Shown in pieces: positions 13,601 to 25,527 of a stretch of 64,000 nucleotides of DNA. The notes under the pieces were generated by a model that worked only from the letters and a program-made list of their open reading frames with translations, searched no databases and had not been told where the DNA came from. Origin of the DNA: Viola odorata (lineage: Eukaryota; Streptophyta; Magnoliopsida; Malpighiales; Violaceae); the NCBI GenBank assembly GCA_963691705.1, contig OY829539.1:56084327-56148326 (forward strand). The letters are read 5' to 3'. Positions within the stretch are counted from its first letter, which is position 1. Each line of letters starts with the position of its first letter. Both the position numbers and the translations under genes were made by a program.

Positions 13601-14675
13601 AAGTCCACTGACGGCATGGCGGAATTTGTTGGAAAAGAATCTTGGTTGTCGGTAGTTAATTTGATGTTAGTCCAAGGTGAAATTTTGTTTTTATGTTTTT
13701 TGCTCCAAGGCCTGGAGAGTTTAGGAAATAATTGGTAAATAATCATTTATTGGCAAGAAATGTACCAGTAAACTTGGCCATGCTGCAAAAAATAAAAATA
13801 AATTATTGAGTCGCCCTTGTGTTGCTGTCCCTGGTTTATTTATGTCATAACATCCCATTATGCAGCATGGTATTCTTGAATATGGATTAAAAGCATGCAA
13901 CTTATAACTAATTACTCATTCTAGGAAAAAAGTGATAAATGGTAAATAAGCATGTTATGAACACGTGCCCCCACCTTTATGCATGTTTTATCTGGGTACT
14001 ATTCGTCTTTACATGCTTGATATAAGCTAGAATAACTATTAATGTATTGCTGATTGTGAAGCTCTGCTTTTATTCTCTCCTGGCTCCACTTCCCTATCAT
14101 AATGCAGGGGTATAGCTCCAAGGATCGAAAAGGCAGTCTATTTGATAATTGGGATCTTTCAGAGGCTGGAGGAGCTGAATCGTCTGAGGTGCTCATCTTT
14201 CTTACTGCTGTTTTCCTCCTGTTGCTAGAAGTTTGTCCTTTAAGATGGAAACCAATAATTAGAATTCAAAAGAAGTGATTGTGGCCTCTTTTTTTTTTTT
14301 TTTTATCAATGATGTTAGTACTTATGAAACAATTCTGACTACATTCATATTCAATCGTTCTTACTGTCGTAGGCCAAGTCTCTTGCATTATGTTTGATTC
14401 CTTATGATGTTAGGAATTCCTATATCAAAATATACACTGGCATACATGCTGAAAGGCTCAACAACTGAATTGCTAGTTGGAATGTGTTTTCTAGGATTAG
14501 GATCATCAATTTGCTTTTTGCACCCTTTCATTAATTGTTCTAACTTCCAAGAGGCTACCATGCATTTAATCAGAAACCACCTGTTTGGAGGAATAATCCA
14601 TTGATAGACATTTGGAAAAAAAGAAAAAGAAAAGAATAGTTCTGTTGTGATGCACTTATACAGGGATAGTTGGTC

Positions 14676-14711
<36 letters not shown>

Positions 14712-16507
14712 TTCTTTATTACGCTGTAATTGATTGCTGTTTCTGTCTTCATTTCATGGCATTGCTGTTTCGTGAGTTAAGCAATTCAGTTCTTCCCCAT
14801 GAATTTCAGTTATTCATCATCATTGCTTGCCTCTGCTTTTGCAGAATGCAGAGCAGAAACATGTTTCTTCCGATCAAGATCAGAGCTCAATGCTTAAGGT
14901 GATCTGCAGCCAGCGAGATCGGTTTAGAACCCGGTTGCGAGAGTCAGAAGAAGTATGCTGTTACCTTTTCTAAATTCTTGTTATATCAAACGTTTTCTTT
15001 TTCCAAAGTTTTATGCTATAATACAGATCCATGATATGTAAAAAGTTATACAACAACGCAGGAGGTCAGGCAATTGAAGGAGAAGATTGGAGCATTAACA
15101 GTGGAGCTGGAGAAAACAAAAGCTGACAATGTTGAACTATATGGAAAAATACGTTACATCCAGGATTACAATCTTGAGAAAGTAGTTTCTAGAGGACCAA
15201 AGAAGGTACTTCTTTTTCTTTTTTATTTCACTAGTTTCCCATTTTGAATTGTTGTTTAACTTACAGTGTTTCTGTTACTTGATCTATTTCAGCATGTAGA
15301 GGACCTGGAAAGTGGGTTTACCTCTGATGCTGAATCTAAGTACAAGAAAATGTATGAAGATGATATAAATCCATTTGCAGCGTTTTCAAAGAAGGTATTG
15401 ATGAAATCCTTTAGTAGATACTAGTGTACCTCTGACCACACCCTCACTTACTTCTTTGTAATGTGTCTTCTATGACGTTCTGACAAGTGCCTTTCCGTCT
15501 AGATTCCTGCAAAATGTTATATATCTGATTAAGGAATGTGAAGAACCATGCCTACTGTTACTTCTCTATCAACAATAGGCATTGCTTTATGGCATCTGCA
15601 CATTTGTGTTGAAGTTTGATTGGATCTGTATTAATTATTTATTGTACTGCATGTTCAAACCTTATATTCACGGACCATTATCTTGATTTTTGCTTGGACT
15701 AACCAAATCATTTTTCTTGTTATTAGGAAAGGGATCAAAGATACAAGGAGTTGGGCTTCAGGGATAGAATTACTCTAAGTAGTGGACGCTTCCTTCTTAG
15801 TAACAAGTATGATTCTTTTTCCATTTTGCAAAATTTATCTGATTTTTGTCCAGTTGTCTCAAAGTTTAATTTGTGTTCTATGTGGAGCAACAATGCTGGT
15901 TATCCATCATTGAAGTACAGCATCATCTTAACTTATAAGTTCTTATAACTGTCATCAGTGTCTTCATCTAAATTTCATTATCTTTGGCAATTCGGTGTGT
16001 TTCCTTTTACATCACTACACAAACTCCCCTTTAATCGTACCCTTGTTTTAGCGTTGTTTTCTTAGCTATTGAGATTTAGAATCTGGTTTTTGTGCTTTTG
16101 TTATAAACTAGTATATATTAAGCTCCACGATGTGTATTACACTGCCAAATTATGTTGTAGAATCGTCTTTATTTGATATATCCTTTGCTCCTCTCTTCTC
16201 CACACAATAAACGAATTTTTATTTATGTTTCTCCTGTGTTGATATGACTGCTGCAGGTATGCTAGAGGGTTTGCATTTTTTTATACGATTGGATTACATA
16301 TTCTTGTATTTACCTGTCTATACCGCATGTCTGCTTTGAGCTACCTAAGGTTAGTATTTGTCATTTCTGGCACACACATCTTCTTGTCTTCTACATTCCT
16401 TCCTTGTTGATGTATATCTTTTTTCACTCATCTGTTTTATTTTTTCCAGCCACGGCGAGGAATCCATGAGTGGAGAAACGAAGCTGATCCTTCCACATGC
16501 ACTTTAG
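7679..16507 (+). CDS. CASP: Golgi-membrane golgin CASP (CUX1 alternative-product homologue)
   Basis: Nineteen exons: 7679-7766, 7868-7978, 8072-8250, 8761-8910, 9781-9869, 10028-10137, 10354-10448, 11375-11430, 11627-11792, 12044-12136, 12433-12561, 12995-13114, 14108-14188, 14845-14952, 15062-15205, 15293-15394, 15727-15806, 16257-16349 and 16450-16507. They sum to 2052 nt, 683 residues, close to the length I recall for Arabidopsis CASP. The N-terminus 'VVSNFWKEFDLEKEKSVLDE' and long coiled-coil stretches of Glu/Lys/Gln heptads fit the family. Near the C-terminus, 'NPFAAFSKKERDQRYKELG' precedes one transmembrane helix (about 638-656, 'FAFFYTIGLHILVFTCLY') and a short tail. CASP is a tail-anchored Golgi tether. 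The exon 17/18 junction splits a Lys codon; a junction one base later would give a stop. The first ATG of the frame was chosen because it matches the family start. Confidence 0.95.
14681..14709. repeat. (TG)n microsatellite in CASP intron 13
   Basis: About 14 TG dinucleotides lying 136 bases before exon 14. Confidence 0.95.
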
Positions 16508-17556
16508 CTCTAGCTTTTTTTTCTCGACAATGGAATGGCTCAATGGAAAGTGTTGAAAGTTGAAACCTTGAATAGAAAATGTCTTATTGTCATGTATATA
16601 ACAAAATAAACAAAAGGAACTGGTTGTATTTGAATCTTTATCCTTGGGAATTTGATGGAGCAATGAAAAATGGCAGCGATTATATTTTTGTTCACATGAA
16701 AAATGGCAGCGATTATACTGTAAGTTGATGAGAGCAAAGGAAGAAAGAACGGTGGAGAAATTGTGTCATTTGAACTGAGTCTTCCTGTACCAAGCTTGTT
16801 TTCTTCAATCAATGCCTTTTTCTGTCAAGATAACACCATATGTTACAGTCTTTCAGTGCTCCTCTCTTTGCAAGAAATAATTGATTACGAAAGCCCGAGT
16901 TGCAGAGCACCAACTGCACCAGACAGATGATACAATAAAGGTTGTAGCTAAGTCCTCGAAATATTGGTCTGTTCGAATTGGAAGCAGATCTAAAAGTCTT
17001 TGCGGGTTCGTTCTTCCCGTTCTCCTTTTAGTGTTCTTAGCTGGGTGATTTTCTCCCGTTTTGGACAGGAAAAAGGAGAGCGTTGTTACAAGAATACCAA
17101 AGAAAAATACCACATCGAAAGCGAACAAGACTTGAGACACCCTTATATTAGAGAGGGAAGGGAGGAATAGGCACGACCTTACTTGAACAGGATCTGTTCT
17201 ATAGGATCGTACATCTGTATCCTTATGCACTAAGGAGACGGGAACAAAAGCCTGGTTGATGAGTTATGGCCCTGTGATCAGAGCGTGATTAACGACCACG
17301 ATGGACCCTCGGGTCTCATCCTACGGCTGTAGAGGATCGTTCCTCACCAGCTTCTGGTGGGGGTGATCACAGGGTTGTCTGACAGGCCCCTCGCTTTTTG
17401 CTCCCCTCTTCTTTTTTTGGGTATGCTCTCCACGGAAAGAACACAGAAGCCTCCATTTCAGACTTTGTCCAACTCCGGTCTCCCCTCTTTTCAAACCCTA
17501 AAGACTATCTCTTTTGTTCCGGTTTCAATTTTTTAAGGATTAGAGCCGCGGAAAAC
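16508..17556. other. CASP 3' region and an unidentified segment before PTH
   Basis: The CASP 3' UTR probably occupies about 16508-16850. From about 16855 to 17380 the base composition is less AT-rich than the surrounding intergenic DNA. A 125-codon frame on the minus strand (17230-16853) contains a hydrophobic run ('FFFGILVTTLSFFLS'). The feel is of inserted organelle DNA, but I do not recognise the source and assign no gene. A perfect 11-bp inverted repeat (CCCTGTGATCA at 17270-17280, TGATCACAGGG at 17364-17374) brackets a smaller hairpin near 17345-17360. The PTH 5' UTR probably begins around 17400. Confidence 0.4.
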
Positions 17557-19925
17557 ATGAGATTAGTTGCTAGAAGTGCAGCAACAGCAGCAGCCATAAC
17601 ACCTTCATTAAAGTTCCCCAGCAGCAGCCATTGGTTTGGGTCTCAATTACCGACTCATTCTTCTTCCTTTCCTTTTTCTTTCCCCTCGTGTAAAACGAGG
17701 TCCATGTCTCAATTTGCGCGCAGCCATTCCCCTGCTTTCTCATCATCCGCTACACCAGCAAACTCTGGGTCCAATGATGCAGTAGCCAACCCAAAGCAGC
17801 AGAAGGAGAAGCAGAACAAGCCATGGCTCATCGTTGGGCTTGGCAATCCTGGCAAAAGATACAACTCCACTCGTCATAATGTCTGTCGCAGTTTGCTTCT
17901 CTGCCTTTGTCTCTGTCTACCTTTGTTTGTGTGTATATGGTGTTGGTGATGGTGTGTGATTGTGTCACAGGTGGGGTTTCAGATGGTGGATGCTATAGCT
18001 GATGCTGAAGGGATATCCATGGGTAGCATGTCCTTTAAAGCTTTGTTTGGAAAAGGTACTATTTTTTACCTTATTATTACACAATTAATTATAAATGCAT
18101 TTTCCTTTACCAAAGAAAGTTATACAAAGAAGAAATCGTCTTTCCAACAGGTCTTACCCTGTTCGTTAGGTTATGCAAGACTTTCACTGCATTCAAATTG
18201 AATTCATCAGCTATTTTAATGTCAAGTACAAGGATGTTATCTTGTTATGTTTAAGATCACCAACATTGCTATCTATACTCATTATTATCTTATAGAAATT
18301 ATAGTCATGAATGAAGTTCATGCTTTTAACTGTCAATCATTTGAGTAACTGGATTATAGACAGTAGATACATTTTAACATATTACACAATGGGCTGCAAT
18401 TCAGGGATAATATCATGAACATGGTAGCTTTTGAACAGTTACTTGCTGGCCACAACAGCTACACCGCCCTACCATCATGAAGCCCATTTAAAATCTTCAT
18501 GAGAATTGTGTGAACTATTAGAAGATTTTCCTTTTCTGTTCCCCTTACCAGGATCTTGATAATTTGTCACATTCCAGGTTTCATTGGAGGTATTCCCGTA
18601 ATGCTTGCAAAACCACAAACTTTTATGAATGCAAGTGGTGAGTCTGTAAGTAAGCTTATCTCAGAGGACCTCTAAATGTTGAACTGAAGATCTCTTCACT
18701 GGTTTACACTATAGTAATTCCAGATTTTCCAATTCATGTTGTAGGTTGGGGCCATTGTATCATATTACAAGATTCCATTGAAGCAAGTACTCTTGGTAAA
18801 GTACTCTTATTTTCGTCCTCAACTTTAAACTTGATATTTCCCCATCTTGACAGTGTCTTGTTCTCTATTACAGATTTATGATGACTTAGATTTGCCTTTT
18901 GCCAAGTTGCGACTGTTACCAAAAGGTGGACACGGTGGACACAACGGGTATGCATCTTCTTCCTATGCTTATTTCTATGGCCATTTGGTCATGGTGCTGT
19001 AACAGTATTGACCTGAATTCAACTTTATACTTCAGTTGTAGATAGCACTGGATCCTAAGCTTCTGGTCAGTACATGATTTCATGGCCCTTTCATATGTCC
19101 ATCTCGATGGACACTGCACCTGCTATTCATGGTTTTAGTATTTGGTTGTCCTTCATATTGGGAGGATATAATGTCTATGTTTTATACCGTTATGATGTTT
19201 TTGTCTTGGTTGCTGTGCTACACCAATATATAGAGAATCAGTTCACAATTTTTACAGCCTTGTTTGTCACAATTTTTATCTTCTCAGAATGTGTGCATAT
19301 TTGGGTGCTCTTTAATGTTTTACAAAGCATGATTGTTTTGTGTCAATACTTCCATCTGGGGAAAAAAATTCATAGTATCGGCTACACTAGGGACCCTGAG
19401 AAGATTCTTCAAAAGAATTGTTTAAATTTTTTTAGTGATCCATGCCAAATAATATCTTGTAAATTACTAACAATGTATTTTTCTTGCTTTTCCATCAGAA
19501 TGAGGAGTGTTATTGATCACTTTAAGGGAAGCCGTGACTTTCCTCGTTTAAGAATTGGTATGCTCAGTTTTCACAAGCTACAAAATTATAACATTAGCAA
19601 GCTTCTTTCCATTGTTTGTCATAGCTTTATATTTCTGGAATAATTCTAGGCATTGGGCGTCCTCCTGGGAAAATGGATGCTGCTAATTTTGTTCTCCGGC
19701 CCTTCACAAGACAAGAATCTGAAGAGGTATGTGAAACTATCAGATGTACCTCTAAGAGCTATGTATATGAAAACTAGACCTTACATTTACATTTTTAACT
19801 TGTCTTTTCAGCTGGATTTTACATTACAAGATGGTGTAGAAGCTGTGCGGATTCTTTTGCTAGAGGGGATTAATAAAAGTGCAACCTTTGTTAACAGTGC
19901 TAAATCTATGGAGCAACTTGGTTGA
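17557..19925 (+). CDS. Peptidyl-tRNA hydrolase, organelle-targeted (Pth / CRS2-like family)
   Basis: Eight exons: 17557-17880, 17971-18055, 18578-18645, 18745-18795, 18874-18947, 19499-19557, 19650-19726 and 19812-19925, giving 283 residues. Residues 1 to about 88 are Ser/Ala-rich with few acids ('MRLVARSAATAAA...'), as expected of a mitochondrial or plastid transit peptide. The Pth core follows with its catalytic residues by family comparison: Asn97 in 'GLGNPGKRYNSTRHN', His107, Asp179 in 'IYDDLDLPF' and Asn200 in 'KGGHGGHNG'. The enzyme cleaves the ester bond of peptidyl-tRNA released from stalled ribosomes; some plant relatives have become splicing factors (CRS2). All four catalytic residues are present, which favours an active hydrolase. 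The frame is open further upstream to 17398, but only from a TTG; 17557 is the first ATG. Confidence 0.93.
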
Positions 19926-21140
19926 TCAACAGCTTGAGTCATTATCATTTAGGTGATTGGAGGGGCAGGACCCAAATTTGTGCGTTGTGGTGGGTGTGAC
20001 ATACTCAATATCTTTTGGGATTAGGAGAATTTGTTTCTAGATTTAGAAAGCATAAGTTGAGGTTTGGCGCATCCATTTTCTTTTGTTTTATAACTGGAAG
20101 TGCGGATGTGCCAGCCAACATTAGGGCTTCATAATGGATGAAGCATAGTTTTATAGTAACTCCATTTATTGTCAGTGTACAATTTTTTCCATTTCAATTA
20201 ATAATATTTGATTTATTCAAAGCTTTGTTCAAAATTGCTAGTTTTGTCTACCAAGGTTGTCGTTAGTTGGTCGTAGTGAAAATGTTGCATTCTTCAGCTA
20301 AATAAGTAGTATACATGGATACGGATGGACACTGTGGTGAAAGAGTTAGGAGTTTGATAACCGAACTAACTCATGTTTTACGGGACAAAACCAGAATGAC
20401 GTCGATTTTGTATTTATGATGAACTTGATCCCAGGGTGTGACATGCAGAATGAAGAGGATCTATCAAGGGAGACCCAAAAGGAGGATCATATATTGTTGG
20501 TTGTGCTTGCTTTTTTTGTCTAACAGTGCTGTTGTTTTGAGAAACAACAATATGCAGAAATGATGAGTTAAGCTTTCGTGATTCGAGATCAGCGGCAGAG
20601 GAGGAAGAACATGGTTAGAGCTACTGTTTACAAAATTGCAGATAAATGACCAGGTGTGTCTACCCATCTTACTTTCATACTTCTGAGAACAATTAACTTT
20701 TTTGCGTTCTAAAACCGATCTTTAGGTTTGGGTTCATTCGAAAAAATTCGCATAAATTAGTTTTGGTTCATCATTCATGTTATGATCTTTTGACAGTTCT
20801 TGATGATATGGCTGTTTTCTCACCCAAAATTTGTGGAGTTTGACATGGTCAGCACATAAATCATGAGGTAACTAATACCTCTACTTCTTAGGAATGGTCA
20901 AAAGAATATAACCGATGAATTTTGCAACATGCCATCTCCGTCTCCCCTCACACTCTTTGACTTGTATTTTTATTCAACCATCTTCTAATCCTAATCCTAC
21001 CACCTTCTATCTCGCTCAAACACCCTCCATTTCTACAAATATGAAACAATCTAACATCATCTCAGATTTAACCAAAACATAAATAAAATTTCTTATTCTC
21101 CTCTATTATCCTAGCTACTACTACAGAATATATATACAAA
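19926..21140. other. Intergenic: PTH 3' region and UGT promoter
   Basis: The PTH 3' UTR probably ends near 20215, after 'aattaataatatttg'. The UGT upstream region is pyrimidine-rich at 20935-21060 and contains 'tttgacttg' (a W-box-like TTGAC). No further gene is visible. Confidence 0.5.
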
Positions 21141-22505
21141 ATGAGTCTCTCAAATTTCCGGATAGTAATGGTCCCATGGTTTGCTGTTGGCCACATGACC
21201 CCATTTCTCCATCTTGCTAACAAACTTGCTGAGAAGGGTTGCACCATTTCCTTGTTGCTTCCCAACAAAGCTGTGCAACAGTTAGGGCATTTCAACCTCT
21301 CCCCTCATCTCATCACTTTCCACCCTCTTACCATCCCCCATGTCCAAGGCCTCCCTCCTGGCACCGAAACCGCCTCCGACATACCCATTCACATGACTAG
21401 TTTGCTTTCTGATGCCATGGATCGAACCCGCGACCAAGTCGAAAAAATAATTCAAGACACACACCCAAACCTTGTCATTTATGATATGGCTCATTGGGTC
21501 CCTAACATTACCAAGCCCCTTGGCATCAAGACCATAAACTATATAGTTGTTTGTGCTGCATCAATTGCAATAGTACTAGTCCCTGCATGTAATGTTTTCA
21601 AAGGCATGACTGAGGCGGAACTTTCAGTGCCACCCCCTGGCTATCCCTCATCAACTGTTGCGCTTCGCGGCCATGAAAAGCGCTCCTTGCTGTTTGTAGC
21701 GCAACCTTTTGGTGAGGGATTGACATTTTATGAGAGAATTTCTACCGCGATGAAAGAATGTGATGCTATAGCCATTAGAACTTGCAGGGAAGTTGAAGGG
21801 AACTTGTGTGACTACATTGCAAACCAGTACAACAAACCTGTTTTCGTAACAGGACCAGTCATCCCTGAACCGGCCAAGGAACCACTGGAAGACCGGTGGG
21901 TTGAATGGCTTAGCAGGTTTAAACCAAGGTCAGTGGTGTTTTGTGCATTTGGTAGCCAGGTTATTCTTAACAAGAATCAGTTCCAAGAAATGGTATTAGG
22001 GTTCGAGCTGACAGGGTTGCCATTTCTAGTGGCCGTGAAGCCACCGAGTGGCGCGTCAACAGTGGAAGAGGCATTGCCAGATGGCTTCGAAGAGAGGGTG
22101 AAAGGGAGGGGAGTGGTTTGGGGTGGATGGGTTCAGCAATTGAGGATTCTCGATCACCCATCGGTCGGGTGCTTCGTGAACCATTGCGGGTTCGGATCGA
22201 TGTGGGAGTCTTTAGGGAGTGATTGTCAGATAGTGTTGGTGCCACAATTGGGTGACCAGATTTTGAACACAAGATTGTTGGGTGATGAACTGAAGGTAGG
22301 TGTGGAGGTCGAGAGGGGAGAGGATGGATGGTTTTGGAAGGAGAATCTGTGTAAATCTATAATGTCTGTGATGGATGAAGGAAGTGAGGTGGGTGCAATG
22401 GTGAGGAAGAATCACATAAAATGGAGGGAGCTATTAGGAAGCCAAGGGTTCATGAGTGATTATATTGAGAAATTTGTCCAAAGTATGGTCCAACTTTGCA
22501 TTTAG
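21141..22505 (+). CDS. Family 1 UDP-glycosyltransferase, UGT79-like (flavonoid/anthocyanin glycoside branch-forming type)
   Basis: A single exon of 454 residues, the normal length for UGT79 proteins, which are commonly intronless. 'VMVPWFAVGHMTPFLHLANKL' carries the catalytic His18 of plant UGTs. The PSPG sugar-donor box spans residues 330-373, starting 'WVQQLRILDHPSVGCFVNHC' and ending in Asp-Gln. UGT79 members add a second sugar (xylose, rhamnose or glucose) to flavonoid or anthocyanin glycosides, and some act on terpenoid or sterol glycosides. The acceptor and donor here cannot be read from sequence. In the box 'FVNHCGFGSMWESL' all core residues are kept, so the enzyme should be functional. 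No other biosynthetic gene is adjacent, so this is not part of a visible cluster. Confidence 0.93.
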   Translation: MSLSNFRIVMVPWFAVGHMTPFLHLANKLAEKGCTISLLLPNKAVQQLGHFNLSPHLITFHPLTIPHVQGLPPGTETASDIPIHMTSLLSDAMDRTRDQVEKIIQDTHPNLVIYDMAHWVPNITKPLGIKTINYIVVCAASIAIVLVPACNVFKGMTEAELSVPPPGYPSSTVALRGHEKRSLLFVAQPFGEGLTFYERISTAMKECDAIAIRTCREVEGNLCDYIANQYNKPVFVTGPVIPEPAKEPLEDRWVEWLSRFKPRSVVFCAFGSQVILNKNQFQEMVLGFELTGLPFLVAVKPPSGASTVEEALPDGFEERVKGRGVVWGGWVQQLRILDHPSVGCFVNHCGFGSMWESLGSDCQIVLVPQLGDQILNTRLLGDELKVGVEVERGEDGWFWKENLCKSIMSVMDEGSEVGAMVRKNHIKWRELLGSQGFMSDYIEKFVQSMVQLCI

Positions 22506-23810
22506 TAAATTATTAATAATGCATCTTTTTCTTCTTATTATCCTTTTTAAAGTTCGTGTACATTGTCACTCCACACGAGTCAATCATTGAGCATAATGCT
22601 CATCTCGTGATAACAAAAGAATGTTTATAAAGTAAATAATATTTAATTTATCGCCGCATTTTCTTCCCCTTCTCTAGTTTTGCGCATAGAATAAAAAAAA
22701 GGATAAAAATAGCATGGTCATATAAAAAAAGGGACATTAATGTTTATTTTCCCAAAATTGCAAATCAATGGTAAAACCTTTTTCTTTTCTAACTCGATGG
22801 AATGAAATTTGTTTTTATAAGTCGATTTGTTTTTCATGGACGCCTTGAGTTTCACAGCCGAGGAATTGAAGGCTTACTTATCATTATTATGTCAAAGAAT
22901 ACAAAAATGAAAATTTTAAGAAATATAAATTTTATATTAACGGAAATAAAATATGGGCAAATTTAATAGAATAAATAAGGGGAAAATAAAAATATTAATT
23001 GAATAGAAAATGAGATTAAAATAGACTTATAATCTATAACATAAAAGTACCGTAAAAAAAAGAATTTGAAGACAATAACGTGCTGAGAACAAGAGGAGAT
23101 AAAAAAAAATTAATGATCACGTATCAATTGGGACATGCCAATGCTTATATAGGACAATTATTATGATAAAATAGTTTTAAAAATAGCATGTACATTTTTT
23201 AAATTACTTTCCACTTTTAGACTATAATTTTAAATTCTGCAATTTCCTCAAAATTATAATTTAAAAATTCAAAAAAAATAGTAAAAAAAATAAAAATTGG
23301 AGAAGAAAAATGTAACAAATACTTTTGAAACCCATGTAAGTAAAAATAGTAGAATAAGTTAATGAAGAAATGTAAATTTAAAAAAAAAAATAAACAAAAA
23401 TCGAAACAAATTTAAAAGAGTTAAACCATTTTTTCATTGTCATGGGTCAGGCCATATTTGGTATATATTTCCTCAATATTTTATGTTTTTTTGCAATTTT
23501 CTATCATATTTTTTAATTTTGTTAAACAACACTCAAGATTACAAATTTTAAGAAACTATGAGATTTAAATTGTAGAATGAACTGGAAAATTTATTTGAGT
23601 TTGAATTTATATAAGTATATATTTGTAAAATATTGAAATTATGTTCTTACAAAAAGTTTAGGTTAAAGGCCTATTTTTTAACTAGTTTTTATGAATTTTT
23701 TTTCCAAGTATAGCGTGGATGAACCCTACCTTCTTCTTCTTTTTTGGAATCCTGTGCGGTATTTTAATAAAAAAACCTGCTTTTACTGTAGAATTAGAGA
23801 ATCTCATAAA
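22506..23810. other. AT-rich intergenic DNA downstream of UGT
   Basis: The UGT 3' UTR is followed by very AT-rich sequence. Around 23190-23580 it loosely resembles the repeat at 1145-1535 and 34579-34997 ('aaaatgtaacaaata'). No gene seen. Confidence 0.5.
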
Positions 23811-24651
23811 CAGGGGTGGTGGGCCAACAGAAGGATAAACTAAATTATTCGAGTTATCTGAATCGAATTACTATTTTGGATATCTAAACCGAATTATTCA
23901 AAATATTATTTTGGTTCTTTTTAAAGTTTAATATTCGCCCATCCGAATTATAGTGCAAAATTTTTATTTTTATAATTTTTTTGGAATAATAGGCTGGAAT
24001 TCATCAAAATAAAATTTCTATCCAACCCACTAGCTCAATTCTATATAGAAAAATAAAAGAAACACTAACAACTTATTTTATGTGATAATAACACTTTAAA
24101 TTATTCACGCTCATCCTCGTTTCTTTTACTTAAAGGCTTCCATTAAATAAACTTATTAATATTTTTAATACATTAAAAAAATTTAAAAACGTGCCTCGTG
24201 ATATGAATCCCTAGACTTAATACTCTAATATATTTTATGTTTTGTATAGGAACTAAATTGCACAAAATAAAGAGGACAAATTTAACAAGGGAAAAGAAAA
24301 GAAAATTTATAGAAAAATTCCTTTGTATGGCTGCATTTTTTATATACAAAGGAAAATTAAGGAAAATTTAATATTTATGTATGACAACATGGATAGAAAT
24401 GTTATGACTCTCGAGACTACTAATCCACAATATTCTACTCTCCACGTCATTCAAGACTCTTTCGGGACGTTCTCTTAGGCCAAATAGAATTTTTGTTTCA
24501 AATATTTGAATACCGAATTGAAATTAATTTAAATTACAAATATAGATAACCAAAATAATTTGAATTAGTTTGGATAAAGAGAAATTGTTTTGAAAAATCT
24601 AAAAATCGAATTAAATTAATCTGAATCAAACTGAAGTGACGCACACCCCTA
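23811..24651. mobile_element. Non-autonomous hAT-like element
   Basis: The left end is 'caggggtggtgggcc'. The right end, read on the other strand, is 'taggggtgtgcgtcac', both fitting the CAGGGGTG-type hAT terminus. The 8-bp flanks CTCATAAA (23803-23810) and CTCGTGAT (24652-24659) match at five of eight positions, as expected for an old target duplication. Internal sequence is AT-rich, with inverted 'cgaatta' motifs near both ends and no coding capacity. Confidence 0.55.
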
Positions 24652-25527
24652 CTCGTGATGAGAGTCAACTCGACCGGATCTTTGCTGGAACTAGTCTCTT
24701 ACCGATCATAGTTTTTTTTTTCGCCTTTGAAGTCCTCAATTATCAAATAATTATTAAGACCCTGAGCACCGAAAAAGTTAGTTTTTTTCTCCCAAAACCA
24801 TTTTTTAGGTGAATATGCAGCTGAAAGAAGTTGTTCCATGTTCAAACTTTGAATCTGTATACTCCTTCCATTGATCAGCCCTCAGAATCTTGATTTTGCA
24901 GCTGAAATAAGTCTCCCCGCCGATGCTTTAAATTTCTTGTAACGCTGTGAAGACCTCATTCCACTGAAGTCCCATCGATGCTAAATAATTGAGCTCAACT
25001 ATACATCACTGCATCAGGAGAAGGGAACTCACAGAAGATGGCATTCAAATCAGCATAAGATGAGGAAACTTGTGGCAAACCACCACTACCAAATCAAATT
25101 TTTCTTATAAAGTAAGAGCACTTCAGAACACAGCAAATAACAGAAACAGACAAGTGTCCTCAAATAACTCAAATTGATTGATTCTAGACATGCTCGGGAG
25201 TCTGTAAAGATTGTCGAACATCAACCTACGCTAAGGGGTTAAATAGCTGGAGGGCAATACAAGTTAGGTAGATTACAGAGTTCTACGCAAGTTAGGACGG
25301 TTATGGTATAATACAGGTAAGAGTCTTTCATGGGCGCAGAAACCAGAATCTTATCCAAAGCTGTTGGTGACCAAAAATTAGTGTCATAACGCATAACCCT
25401 AGAGACCTAACAATGAGTTTCTCATACAAGGAGGATGTTCCAAAGCTCGATGGATCAGCCGGACATAAGCTCATGCATGATGGTAGCAGATAACAACCTC
25501 AATTCCCAAATCTTCACATAGATAGCA
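24652..25527. other. Intergenic and probable ARP4 3' UTR
   Basis: The last few hundred bases before 25528 are likely ARP4 3' UTR on the minus strand. No other feature recognised. Confidence 0.5.

Noticed and set aside
17398..17949. Longer PTH start at 17398
   Set aside because: The extended frame begins with TTG; the first ATG (17557) gives a normal transit peptide.
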